DNA of 64,000 nt from Fusobacterium_C necrophorum (GTDB taxonomy: Bacteria; Fusobacteriota; Fusobacteriia; Fusobacteriales; Fusobacteriaceae). Where the stretch lies: assembly GCF_900104395.1 (NCBI RefSeq), contig NZ_FMXX01000012.1. One strand, given 5' to 3'. Position 1 is the first letter of the stretch. Each line of letters starts with the position of its first letter. Shown piece after piece: positions 42,891-51,177 of this stretch. The notes under the pieces are model-generated. The model made no database searches and was not told the origin of the DNA. It was given only the letters and a program-made list of their open reading frames with translations. Both the position numbers and the translations under genes were made by a program.

Positions 42891-43544
42891 ATGATTATCA
42901 AAAAGAAATCAATCCGTGAACAAGTATATGAAAGTTTAAAAGAAGAGATTGTAAATGGAAGAATACAATCAGGAGAAAAGATAATAGAACTTGAATATGC
43001 GGAGAAATTTGGAGTAAGCAGAACTCCTCTTAGAGAAGCACTTAGGATGCTGGAATTGGAAGGATTGGTAACAAATGCGGAAAAGGGAGGAGTGACTGTA
43101 AATTATATTTCAAAAGAAGATATTGAGGAAATTTATAAAATTCGAGTGGCCTTAGAAAGTATTGTGCTGAAAGAAATTCTAAAAAAGGATAGAAGTTGTT
43201 TGAAACCTTTACATTCTATTTTAGAAGAGACAAGGATTGCTTTGGATGAAAATATGGAATCTGAAGCATTGATTGAGATTTTTCAAAGATTTAATCATGA
43301 ATTATATGAAGTGGCAAATTTAAAACAAGTTTCTAAACTTATCAAACATTTAAATGAATACACGAAGAGATTTCGCGTTCTTTGTTTAAAGGATGAAATA
43401 CGTTTAAAAGAGGCTTTTCTTGAGCATTGCAGTTTAGTAGAAGCTTTAGAAAAGAAAGATTTGGAAGAAGCTCTACGAATCAATGATAAACATCTATTCC
43501 AGTCTATGAAATTCGTTTTAAACAAGATGCCGGATACAAAATAA
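42891..43544 (+). CDS. GntR-family regulator, FCD (FadR) subfamily
   Basis: A 217-residue regulator. The winged HTH is in residues ~5-70 (REQVYESLKEEIVNGRIQSG, EKFGVSRTPLREALRMLE). An FCD ligand domain of six or seven helices fills ~80-210, with ISKEDIEEIYKIRVALES. FCD regulators usually sense carboxylic acids and repress adjacent catabolic operons. It lies directly upstream of the citrate operon and of a perfect palindrome, so it probably controls citrate use. The preceding 42692-42890 is AT-rich with no gene. Confidence 0.88.
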   Translation: MIIKKKSIREQVYESLKEEIVNGRIQSGEKIIELEYAEKFGVSRTPLREALRMLELEGLVTNAEKGGVTVNYISKEDIEEIYKIRVALESIVLKEILKKDRSCLKPLHSILEETRIALDENMESEALIEIFQRFNHELYEVANLKQVSKLIKHLNEYTKRFRVLCLKDEIRLKEAFLEHCSLVEALEKKDLEEALRINDKHLFQSMKFVLNKMPDTK

Positions 43545-43619
43545 AGGAAGAAAATATCTGTTTATAAATAGGATTATTTAATCCATTCCCGAAAAGAACT
43601 CTCTTTTTTCAAAAACTAG

Positions 43620-43687
43620 TTGACAAAATTATAAATTTATATTACCCTAAAGACATTAAAAATTGTATACAGTATACTGTATACAAT
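43620..43687 (+). promoter_or_regulatory. Citrate operon promoter and GntR operator palindrome
   Basis: TTGACA at 43620-43625, with a weak -10 candidate TACCCT at 43643-43648 (17-base spacer). Just downstream, 43662-43687 is a perfect 26-base palindrome whose half begins ATTGTATACAGTA, containing GTATAC twice. Its centre is about 27 bases past the -10, so a bound regulator would block the start region. Confidence 0.7.
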
Positions 43688-43712
43688 AAGAGGAAGAGAA
43701 GGGGAGGTCATT

Positions 43713-45062
43713 ATGGCAAAGAAGAATTTCAGAGAGTTATTTGATATTCGAGAATTAAAATGGGGAGGAGTAAATTTTCCTATTTTTTTATCTATGTTAC
43801 TTTTAGCAATGATTGTAGTTTATGTTCCTTTTGGAGGAGAAGAATCCGGTTTTTTAAGAGCTAATTTCTTAACTATTTTTGCATTGTTAGGAGTTTTTGG
43901 TTTGTTATTCGGAGAGATTGGAGATAGGATTCCTTTCTGGGATGAATACATTGGTGGAGGAACTGTTCTGGTATTCTTTGCAGCAGCAGTTTTTGGAACG
44001 TATCAATTGGTACCGGAACCGGTGGTAAGTGCGATCAAGATTTTTTACGGGAAGCAACCGGTAAACTTCTTGGAAATGTTTATACCGGCTTTAATCGTCG
44101 GATCTGTGTTGACGGTAGATAGAAGAACTCTAATCAAATCCATGAGCGGATACATTCCTTTGATTATTGTAGGAGTTTTGGGAGCGAGCCTTTGCGGAAT
44201 TGCAGCAGGACTATTCTTTGGAAAGTCACCTATTGATATTATGATGAATTATGTTTTGCCAATTATGGGTGGAGGAACCGGAGCAGGAGCGATACCTATG
44301 TCAGAAATGTGGTCTTCTAAAACAGGGAGACCTTCCAGCGAGTGGTTTGCCTTTGCGATTTCCATCTTAACAATAGCAAATATCATTGCTATCTTAGCAG
44401 GAGCTTTCTTGAAAAAATTAGGAGAAAAGAATCCAAGCTTAACAGGAAATGGAGATTTAGTGATAGATGACTCCAAAGAAGTTGTGAAAGATAAAGAAGT
44501 AGAAGTAAAAGCGGAATTGGTCGATACCGCAGCAGCTTTTATGATGACGGGAATTTTATTTAGTGCAGCTCATATTTTAGGAGAAGTTTGGGAAAGTTTT
44601 GAGTTTCCTTTTGAAATTCATCGATTGGCTTTTTTAATTATTTTAACTATGTTTTTAAATATTGCCGGAGTTGTTCCGGAACGTTTAAAAGCAGGAGCAA
44701 AAAGAATGCAAACTTTTTTCTCAAAACATACTATTTGGATTTTAATGGCGGCAGTAGGTTTTACTACAGATGTGAATGAGATCATCAATGCCCTTTCCTT
44801 AGCAAATATCCTGATTGCCTTTGCCATTGTTATGGGAGCTGTTATATCAATTATGCTATTATCGAAAAAAATGAAGTTTTACCCTGTGGAAGCTGCCATT
44901 ACGGCAGGTCTTTGTATGGCGAATCGAGGCGGAGCGGGAGATGTTGCAGTACTAGGAGCTGCAGATAGAATGGAATTGATGTCCTTTGCACAAATTTCTT
45001 CTCGTATCGGAGGAGCCATGATGCTAATTTTAGGTTCCGTTCTCTTTGGAATTTTTGCTTAG
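43713..45062 (+). CDS. 2-hydroxycarboxylate transporter family symporter (CitS-like)
   Basis: A 449-residue membrane protein with about 11 hydrophobic segments. The two family re-entrant-loop signatures are visible: PIMGGGTGAGAIPMSEM and CMANRGGAGDVAVLGAADRM. Family members carry citrate or malate with Na+. Place at the head of a citrate lyase/oxaloacetate decarboxylase operon makes citrate the likely substrate. Strong GGGGAGG ribosome site. Confidence 0.9.
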   Translation: MAKKNFRELFDIRELKWGGVNFPIFLSMLLLAMIVVYVPFGGEESGFLRANFLTIFALLGVFGLLFGEIGDRIPFWDEYIGGGTVLVFFAAAVFGTYQLVPEPVVSAIKIFYGKQPVNFLEMFIPALIVGSVLTVDRRTLIKSMSGYIPLIIVGVLGASLCGIAAGLFFGKSPIDIMMNYVLPIMGGGTGAGAIPMSEMWSSKTGRPSSEWFAFAISILTIANIIAILAGAFLKKLGEKNPSLTGNGDLVIDDSKEVVKDKEVEVKAELVDTAAAFMMTGILFSAAHILGEVWESFEFPFEIHRLAFLIILTMFLNIAGVVPERLKAGAKRMQTFFSKHTIWILMAAVGFTTDVNEIINALSLANILIAFAIVMGAVISIMLLSKKMKFYPVEAAITAGLCMANRGGAGDVAVLGAADRMELMSFAQISSRIGGAMMLILGSVLFGIFA

Positions 45063-45089
45063 CAATGGAAACAAATACAGGAGGTTTTT

Positions 45090-46481
45090 GTGAAAAAAGT
45101 AAAAATTATGGAAACCTGTTTGCGAGATGGCCATCAATCCTTGATGGCTACTCGTTTGAAAACAGAAGAAATGTTGCCTATTATTGAGACTATGGATAAA
45201 GCGGGATACTATTCCATGGAAATGTGGGGAGGGGCAACTTTTGATGCCGCTATTCGTTTTTTAAATGAAGATCCTTGGGAAAGACTTCGGGAAATCAAAA
45301 AGAGAACAAAAAATACAAAGTTGCAGATGTTATTAAGAGGACAAAATTTACTGGGATACCGTCATTATGCGGATGATATCGTGGATAGATTTATCAAAAA
45401 AGCGGTCGAAAATGGAATCGATATTATAAGAATCTTTGATGCTTTGAATGATATTCGAAATCTAAAACAGGCTTGCGAATCTACCAAAAAATATGGTGCT
45501 CATGCACAGTTAGCAATGTCTTATACTATTAGCCCGGTTCATACAGTGGAATATTATAAAAATCTGGCTCTGGAAATGGAAACGATAGGAGCAGATTCCA
45601 TCGCTATCAAGGATATGTCAGGAATTTTACTTCCTGAAGTAGCCTATGAGTTAGTAAGAGAATTAAAAGCGGTATTAAAAATTCCGGTAGAACTTCATAC
45701 TCATGCAACGGCCGGTTTAGCAAGTATGACCTATTTAAAAGCCATAGCAGCCGGGGTTGATATCGTGGATACGGCAATTTCTCCGTTTTCAGGGGGAACT
45801 TCTCAACCTGCAACGGAAAGTTTGGTAAGAGCTTTGGCAGGAGCGGAAAGAGAAACGGAATTAGATTTAGAAGTGTTAAAAGAAGTGGCGGAATATTTTA
45901 AACCGATTCGTAATAAATATGTAGCAGAGGGAATTTTAAATCCGCAAGCCTTGATGACGGAACCGAGCATTGTGGAATATCAATTGCCCGGTGGAATGCT
46001 TTCCAATATGCTTTCCCAATTGAAAGCACAAAAAGCGGAACATCGTTATGAAGAAGTATTACGAGAGATACCGAGAGTACGAGAAGACTTGGGCTATCCT
46101 CCTTTGGTAACTCCCTTAAGTCAGATGGTGGGGACACAGGCAGTTTTCAATGTTATTTCAGGAGAACGTTATAAAATGGTTCCTAAAGAAATTAAAGACT
46201 ATGTGAGAGGACTGTATGGAAAATCTCCTGTCACAATTTCAGAGGAGATTAAAGAAAAAATTATTGGAAAGGAAGAAGTATTCACAGGAAGACCGGCAGA
46301 CTTAATAGAGGCGGAATATGAAAAATTAAAACAGGAATCCAAAGAATTTGCACAATCGGAAGAGGATGTGCTGATGTATGCAATGTTCCCGCAGGTAGCT
46401 CAAAATTATTTGAATCAAAAATATCATTCTGTCAAACAAGAACAGGAAATAAAAGAACAATATATACATATTGTGTTTTAG
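45090..46481 (+). CDS. oadA: Oxaloacetate decarboxylase alpha subunit, carboxyltransferase only
   Basis: A 463-residue TIM-barrel carboxyltransferase, GTG start behind AGGAGG. ETCLRDGHQSLMATRLKTEEM is the metal-binding opening, IAIKDMSGILLP has the carboxyl-lysine region, and VELHTHATAGLA the metal His pair. The PYC-type C-terminal part is present, but the biotin domain found on many OadA is absent; a separate biotin protein is encoded at 46835. It transfers CO2 from oxaloacetate to biotin. Confidence 0.93.
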   Translation: MKKVKIMETCLRDGHQSLMATRLKTEEMLPIIETMDKAGYYSMEMWGGATFDAAIRFLNEDPWERLREIKKRTKNTKLQMLLRGQNLLGYRHYADDIVDRFIKKAVENGIDIIRIFDALNDIRNLKQACESTKKYGAHAQLAMSYTISPVHTVEYYKNLALEMETIGADSIAIKDMSGILLPEVAYELVRELKAVLKIPVELHTHATAGLASMTYLKAIAAGVDIVDTAISPFSGGTSQPATESLVRALAGAERETELDLEVLKEVAEYFKPIRNKYVAEGILNPQALMTEPSIVEYQLPGGMLSNMLSQLKAQKAEHRYEEVLREIPRVREDLGYPPLVTPLSQMVGTQAVFNVISGERYKMVPKEIKDYVRGLYGKSPVTISEEIKEKIIGKEEVFTGRPADLIEAEYEKLKQESKEFAQSEEDVLMYAMFPQVAQNYLNQKYHSVKQEQEIKEQYIHIVF

Positions 46482-46489
46482 GAGGAGCA

Positions 46490-46825
46490 ATGAATAGTAT
46501 TATTTTTGGAGATAAATTTGTCAATTTTTCAGACTCTTTATACATTACTGTGATTAGTATGTCCATTGTATTTTCCGTTTTAGTACTCATTTGTTTCTTT
46601 GTGGCTTGTATGAAGTATATTCCACAAGAAAAAGAGACAGAAAAAATTTCTACAAAGAAAGCTAAAACATCGACAATCCTTCCTCAAAAGATGGAAGAGG
46701 AAAAACAAGAAATCAACTATGAGGATGAAAAGATACGCCTGGCATTGATGGTAGCTTCTATGGAGGCTGCGGCAGAAGAGGAAAATGCTTGGATTAAAAT
46801 TCGTTCTGTAAAAGAAATTGTATAG
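46490..46825 (+). CDS. Oxaloacetate decarboxylase gamma-type subunit (OadG)
   Basis: A 111-residue protein with one N-terminal membrane helix (residues ~17-41: SLYITVISMSIVFSVLVLI then CFFVACMKYI). A Lys/Glu-rich cytoplasmic tail follows, ending AAEEENAWIKIRSVKEIV. It stabilises the alpha-beta complex. Position between oadA and the biotin carrier supports the assignment. Confidence 0.8.
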   Translation: MNSIIFGDKFVNFSDSLYITVISMSIVFSVLVLICFFVACMKYIPQEKETEKISTKKAKTSTILPQKMEEEKQEINYEDEKIRLALMVASMEAAAEEENAWIKIRSVKEIV

Positions 46826-46834
46826 GGGGAAAAC

Positions 46835-47200
46835 ATGATTAAGGTTTATAAATTAAAAATTGGAGAAAAAATCTATGAGGTAGAGTTGGAAGCTATTACA
46901 GAAAAAGAGGGGAAGATCATAACGACTACTTCAACTCAAAAGAAAGCGGATACAGGAGCATCGGCATCCATAACAAGTGCAATAACGGGAACTGTAGTGG
47001 AAGCTCCTATGCAGGGTATGATTGTAGATATTGTAGTATCGATAGGAGATCAAGTAGCTGAGGGAGAAGAATTGGTAATTTTGGAAGCGATGAAAATGGA
47101 AAATTCCATTGTAGCACCTGTTGCAGGAAGAATAGCAAATATTCATGTGTCTAAAGGAGAAAATGTAGACAACGGAAAAGTATTGATTACTTTAGCATAG
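46835..47200 (+). CDS. Biotin carrier protein of oxaloacetate decarboxylase
   Basis: A 121-residue protein. An N-terminal piece (KVYKLKIGEKIYEVELEAI) and an Ala/Thr/Ser-rich linker are followed by a biotinyl domain (residues ~50-121). The biotin site is EAMKMEN. It carries CO2 from OadA to the membrane subunit. Here the biotin domain is a separate gene rather than the end of OadA. Confidence 0.92.
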   Translation: MIKVYKLKIGEKIYEVELEAITEKEGKIITTTSTQKKADTGASASITSAITGTVVEAPMQGMIVDIVVSIGDQVAEGEELVILEAMKMENSIVAPVAGRIANIHVSKGENVDNGKVLITLA

Positions 47201-47213
47201 AAAGGAGAGCGGC

Positions 47214-48332
47214 ATGGAATTACTTTATACTTTATATCAGACAACCGGCCTATCTATGTTGACAGTTCATAAATCTATTATGATTTTAGTTGCCCTGTGT
47301 TTATTGTATTTAGCAATAAAAAAAGGCTATGAACCGTATCTATTGTTACCGATTTCATTCGGAATGTTATTAGTAAATTTACCGGGAGTTCCCAATGAAG
47401 GTCTGATGGATGAAGGAGGATTATTATATTGGTTATACAAAGGAGTCAAATTGGGAATTTATCCTCCTATGATTTTCTTGGCAATCGGGGCAAGTACTGA
47501 CTTTGGACCTCTGATTGCAAATCCTAAGAGTCTGTTATTAGGAGCGGCAGCTCAATTAGGAATTTTTGCTGCTTTTGTCGGTTCCATTTTGTTAGGCTTA
47601 TCCGGAAAGGCAGCGGCTTCTGTCGGGATTATCGGAGGAGCGGATGGACCGACTGCTATTTATTTGACATCAAAATTAGCACCGGATATGTTAGGTCCCA
47701 TTGCGGTAGCAGCCTATTCCTATATGGCATTGGTTCCTGTTATTCAGCCACCGATTATTCGACTGTTAACAACAAAAAAAGAACGAGAAATCAAAATGGT
47801 TCAGCTTCGACAGGTCACAAGACGAGAAAAAATCATATTCCCAATTTTAGTTACTATCATTGTTATTTTATTGATTCCCTCTTCAGCTCCTTTAGTAGGA
47901 ATGTTGATGTTAGGGAATTTAATGAAAGAATCAGGAATAGTTCCAAACTTAGTAGAACATGCGAAGGGAGCAATGATGTATGTTATTACGATTTGCTTGG
48001 GAACCACAGTAGGGGCAACAACAAATGCAGAAACATTTTTGACCTTAACAACGATTAAAATTGTGTTGTTAGGATTGTTTGCTTTTGGTTTTGGAACAGC
48101 CGGCGGAGTTATTTTTGGAAAAATCATGTGTAAAGTAAGTGGAGGAAAAATCAATCCTATGATAGGGGCAGCAGGAGTAAGTGCCGTGCCTATGGCAGCT
48201 AGAGTTGTACAGAAAGTAGGACAGGAAGAAAATCCGAGTAATTTTTTACTGATGCATGCCATGGGACCAAATGTAGCAGGAGTCATTGGTTCTGCGGTAG
48301 CGGCAGGAGTATTATTAGCAGTATTTAAATAG
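47214..48332 (+). CDS. oadB: Na+-pumping oxaloacetate decarboxylase beta subunit
   Basis: A 372-residue integral membrane protein with the OadB signatures IGGADGPTAIYLTSKLAPDM, LGTTVGATTNAETFL and the C-terminal GPNVAGVIGSAVAAG. It decarboxylates carboxybiotin and exports Na+. The sodium gradient can drive the CitS-type symporter. Fourteen bases after the biotin carrier gene. Confidence 0.95.
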   Translation: MELLYTLYQTTGLSMLTVHKSIMILVALCLLYLAIKKGYEPYLLLPISFGMLLVNLPGVPNEGLMDEGGLLYWLYKGVKLGIYPPMIFLAIGASTDFGPLIANPKSLLLGAAAQLGIFAAFVGSILLGLSGKAAASVGIIGGADGPTAIYLTSKLAPDMLGPIAVAAYSYMALVPVIQPPIIRLLTTKKEREIKMVQLRQVTRREKIIFPILVTIIVILLIPSSAPLVGMLMLGNLMKESGIVPNLVEHAKGAMMYVITICLGTTVGATTNAETFLTLTTIKIVLLGLFAFGFGTAGGVIFGKIMCKVSGGKINPMIGAAGVSAVPMAARVVQKVGQEENPSNFLLMHAMGPNVAGVIGSAVAAGVLLAVFK

Positions 48333-48344
48333 AGGAGGCATAGT

Positions 48345-48629
48345 ATGGAATTAAAAGTACCTGCAGTGGCAGGAACGACAGATAAAAATGATATTTTTAT
48401 TTCGATTGAACCGGCGGAGCAAGGAATGGAAATTTGTTTGAAAAGTAAAGTCATGGAACAATTTGGGGATAATATTCGAGAAACCATTGAAAAGACATTG
48501 AAAGACATGGGAATTTCTTCTGTAAAAATGGAAGCGGAAGACAATGGGGCGATAGAAGTTGTCATTATGAGTAGAGTACAAACAGCGGTGATGAGAAGTG
48601 CTCAAAGTACGAAATATATTTGGAAGTAG
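48345..48629 (+). CDS. citD: Citrate lyase acyl carrier protein, unusual prosthetic-group site
   Basis: A 94-residue CitD: KVPAVAGTTDKNDIFISIEP at the N-terminus and VMEQFGDNIRETIEKTL in the middle match the family. In characterised CitD the prosthetic group joins Ser14 of AVAGTLES. Here that position is Lys14 (AVAGTTDK), with only Thr11, Thr12 and Ser20 nearby. Otherwise normal in length and place, between oadB and citE. Confidence 0.88.
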   Translation: MELKVPAVAGTTDKNDIFISIEPAEQGMEICLKSKVMEQFGDNIRETIEKTLKDMGISSVKMEAEDNGAIEVVIMSRVQTAVMRSAQSTKYIWK

Positions 48630-48639
48630 GGAGGGAAGA

Positions 48640-49542
48640 ATGAGACTAAGAAGATCGATGTTATTTGTTCCGGCAACAAAACCGGGACTAATGAGAGATG
48701 CTTATGTGTATAAGCCGGATTCCGTTATGTTTGACTTAGAAGATTCCGTGGCAATCACGGAAAAAGATTCTGCTAGAATTTTATTATTTCATATGTTGAA
48801 AAAATTTGGATCATTTTATAAAGAAATGGGAATTGAAACGGTAGTACGAATCAATGCCTTGGACACAGAATTTGGAGTGGAAGATTTGGAAGCCGTTGTA
48901 AGAGCAGGAATTGAAGTAGTCAGAATCCCAAAAACAGATACTCCGGAAGATGTAAGAAAAGTGGAAGCTCATATTGAAAGAATAGAGAAAGAAGCAGGAA
49001 TTCCGGTAGGAACTACAAAAATAATGGTAGCGATTGAAAGTCCTTTAGGAGCTTTGAATGCTTTGGAAATCGCAAAATCATCTCCGAGATTGATTGGAAT
49101 GGCAATCGGAGGAGAAGACTATGTAACAAACTTAAAAACAACACGTTCTCCGGAAGGAATTGAAATGTTAATGGGAAGAGCTATGGTAGTTATGGCAGCG
49201 AAATCAGCAGGAATTGCGGCCCTGGATTCTGTATATTCCGATATTGATAATCAAGAAGGATTTGTAAAAGAAGCGACGATGATTAAACAAATGGGCTTTG
49301 ACGGAAAATCTTTGATTCATCCTAGCCAAATTGAGCTAATTCATCAGGTATATACGCCGGATGAAAAATCATTAAGGAAATCCGTGAAAATTATGAAGGC
49401 AACAGAACAAGCTTTCAAAGAAGGAAAAGGAGTTTTCACAGTTGATGGAAAAATGATTGATAAACCCATCATTGAAAGAGCACAACATGTATTAAGTCTA
49501 GCCAAAGCAGCCGGATTGAATTGGGAAGAGGAGGATGCGTAA
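48640..49542 (+). CDS. citE: Citrate lyase beta subunit (citryl-ACP lyase)
   Basis: A 300-residue HpcH/HpaI-type TIM barrel. The start at 48640 follows GGGAGGGAAG. RRSMLFVPATKPGLM opens it, VMFDLEDSVAITEKDSAR has the metal-binding acidic residues, and VRINALDTEFGVEDL the CoA site region. ALESPLGA-type AIESPLGALNA is the second signature. It splits citryl-ACP to acetyl-ACP and oxaloacetate. Confidence 0.95.
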   Translation: MRLRRSMLFVPATKPGLMRDAYVYKPDSVMFDLEDSVAITEKDSARILLFHMLKKFGSFYKEMGIETVVRINALDTEFGVEDLEAVVRAGIEVVRIPKTDTPEDVRKVEAHIERIEKEAGIPVGTTKIMVAIESPLGALNALEIAKSSPRLIGMAIGGEDYVTNLKTTRSPEGIEMLMGRAMVVMAAKSAGIAALDSVYSDIDNQEGFVKEATMIKQMGFDGKSLIHPSQIELIHQVYTPDEKSLRKSVKIMKATEQAFKEGKGVFTVDGKMIDKPIIERAQHVLSLAKAAGLNWEEEDA

Positions 49543-49543
49543 G

Positions 49544-51085
49544 ATGAAAGAAGTAAGAGTAAATGAAGCTTTATTGGCTTCTATCAAAGGATATGAAAAG
49601 AGAAAAGCTTATGTTTCTCCTTTCGCCTTTCAACCCGAAGGGACTATAGAGGAAGCAAGAGAATTCAAAGGACAGGTAAGAAGAACAAAAGTGCTTTCTT
49701 CTTTAGAGGAAGCGATTCGAAAATCGGGATTAAAAGACGGGATGACCATCTCTTTTCATCATCATTTTCGAGATGGGGATAAAGTTCTTCCTATGGTGAT
49801 GGAAGTCATTGCAACTATGGGCTTTAAAGATTTACGAGTTGCGGCAAGTTCTTTTACAGGGGCTCACGACTGTATGGTGGATTATATTGAAAAAGGAGTG
49901 GTAACCCGAATTGAATCAAGCGGATTGAGAGGCAAGTTAGCACAGGCCATTTCGAACGGTGTGTTAGCCTCTCCGGCAGTGATTCGTTCTCATGGAGGAA
50001 GAGCTAGGGCTATTGTAGAAGGAGATTTGAAAATTGATGTCGCTTTCTTAGGCGTTCCTTCTTCTGACTGTATGGGAAATGCGAATGGAGTGGTTGGGAA
50101 GTCTGTTTGCGGATCTTTAGGATATGCTATGGTGGATGCACAATATGCAAAGAAAGTGGTGTTGATTACGGATACTTTAGTAGAGTATCCAAATCATCCA
50201 ATCAGTATTCCGCAAACACAAGTTGACTTTGTCGTGGAAGTAGAAGAAATTGGAGACCCCAATGGAATTATGTCCGGAGCAACTCGGTTTACAAAGAATC
50301 CAAAAGAACTGTTGATTGCAAAAAATGTAGTAAAAGCTATGATTGCGTCGGGATATTTTGTAGATGGCTTCTCCATGCAAACAGGATCAGGAGGGGCGGC
50401 TCTTGCAGTTACTCGATTTATAAAAGAAGAAATGTTAAAGAGAGGAATTAGCTGCAGCTATGCTTTAGGTGGAATTACAGCAGCCTTTGCTTCTTTGTTG
50501 GAAGAAGGCTTAGTAAAGAAAATTTTTGATGTACAGGACTTTGATTTAGGAGGGGTCGCTTCTATTACCAAAAATGCCTTACATCAAGAAATTAGTGCGG
50601 ATTTCTATGCAAGTCCGTTTAACAAGTCGGCAGCTGTGAATAAATTAGATTTCGTAGTGTTAAGTGCTTTGGAAATTGATAGAGACTTTAATGTCAATGT
50701 AATTTCCGGATCCAATGGAGTGATTCGAGCAGCTTCGGGAGGGCATTCGGATGCGGCAGCCTGTGCGAAAATGTCCATCATTGTAGCTCCATTATTGAGA
50801 GGAAGGCTACCTATTGTGATTGACAGAGTAACTACGGTAGTAACTCCGGGAGAAACCGTAGATGTGTTAGTAACGGAATTGGGAGTTACGGTAAATCCAT
50901 TAAGACCGGATTTAAAAGCTAATTTTGAAAAAGCGGGAATGGAATTGATTGAAATGGACAGTTTGATTGAAAGAGCGAAATTTTTAGCCGGAGAACCAAA
51001 GAAAGCGGAATTTAGCGATGAAGTTGTCGCTGTCGTGGAATATCGAGATGGAAGTATCCTTGATGTCATTAGAAAAATAAAATAG
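49544..51085 (+). CDS. citF: Citrate lyase alpha subunit (citrate-ACP transferase)
   Basis: A 513-residue CoA-transferase-fold enzyme. The start at 49544 has GAGGAGG at the right distance; the ATG at 49535 overlaps citE. ISFHHHFRDGDKVLPMVM, SSGLRGKLAQAISNGVL and SGSNGVIRAASGGHSDAA are typical. It swaps acetyl for citryl on CitD. Last gene of the citrate operon; no citC, citX or citG follows. Confidence 0.95.
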   Translation: MKEVRVNEALLASIKGYEKRKAYVSPFAFQPEGTIEEAREFKGQVRRTKVLSSLEEAIRKSGLKDGMTISFHHHFRDGDKVLPMVMEVIATMGFKDLRVAASSFTGAHDCMVDYIEKGVVTRIESSGLRGKLAQAISNGVLASPAVIRSHGGRARAIVEGDLKIDVAFLGVPSSDCMGNANGVVGKSVCGSLGYAMVDAQYAKKVVLITDTLVEYPNHPISIPQTQVDFVVEVEEIGDPNGIMSGATRFTKNPKELLIAKNVVKAMIASGYFVDGFSMQTGSGGAALAVTRFIKEEMLKRGISCSYALGGITAAFASLLEEGLVKKIFDVQDFDLGGVASITKNALHQEISADFYASPFNKSAAVNKLDFVVLSALEIDRDFNVNVISGSNGVIRAASGGHSDAAACAKMSIIVAPLLRGRLPIVIDRVTTVVTPGETVDVLVTELGVTVNPLRPDLKANFEKAGMELIEMDSLIERAKFLAGEPKKAEFSDEVVAVVEYRDGSILDVIRKIK

Positions 51086-51125
51086 AAAGATCCTGTTCCG
51101 TTTGACAATTTGATAAAATTGAAAT

Positions 51126-51177
51126 GAGACAGTGAAATAATCCCTAATCAGGAAAATTTCATTGTCTCTATTTTTTT
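51126..51177 (+). terminator. Rho-independent terminator of the citrate operon
   Basis: GAGACAGTGAAAT (51126-51138) pairs with ATTTCATTGTCTC (51156-51168), 13 positions with one G-T wobble, followed by TATTTTTTT. It may also serve the convergent regulator gene weakly. Confidence 0.85.

Noticed and set aside
47801..48565. A long minus-strand frame of 254 codons opposite oadB and citD
   Set aside because: It is the antisense shadow of two well-supported membrane and carrier-protein genes and has Ser/Pro/Thr-rich shadow composition.
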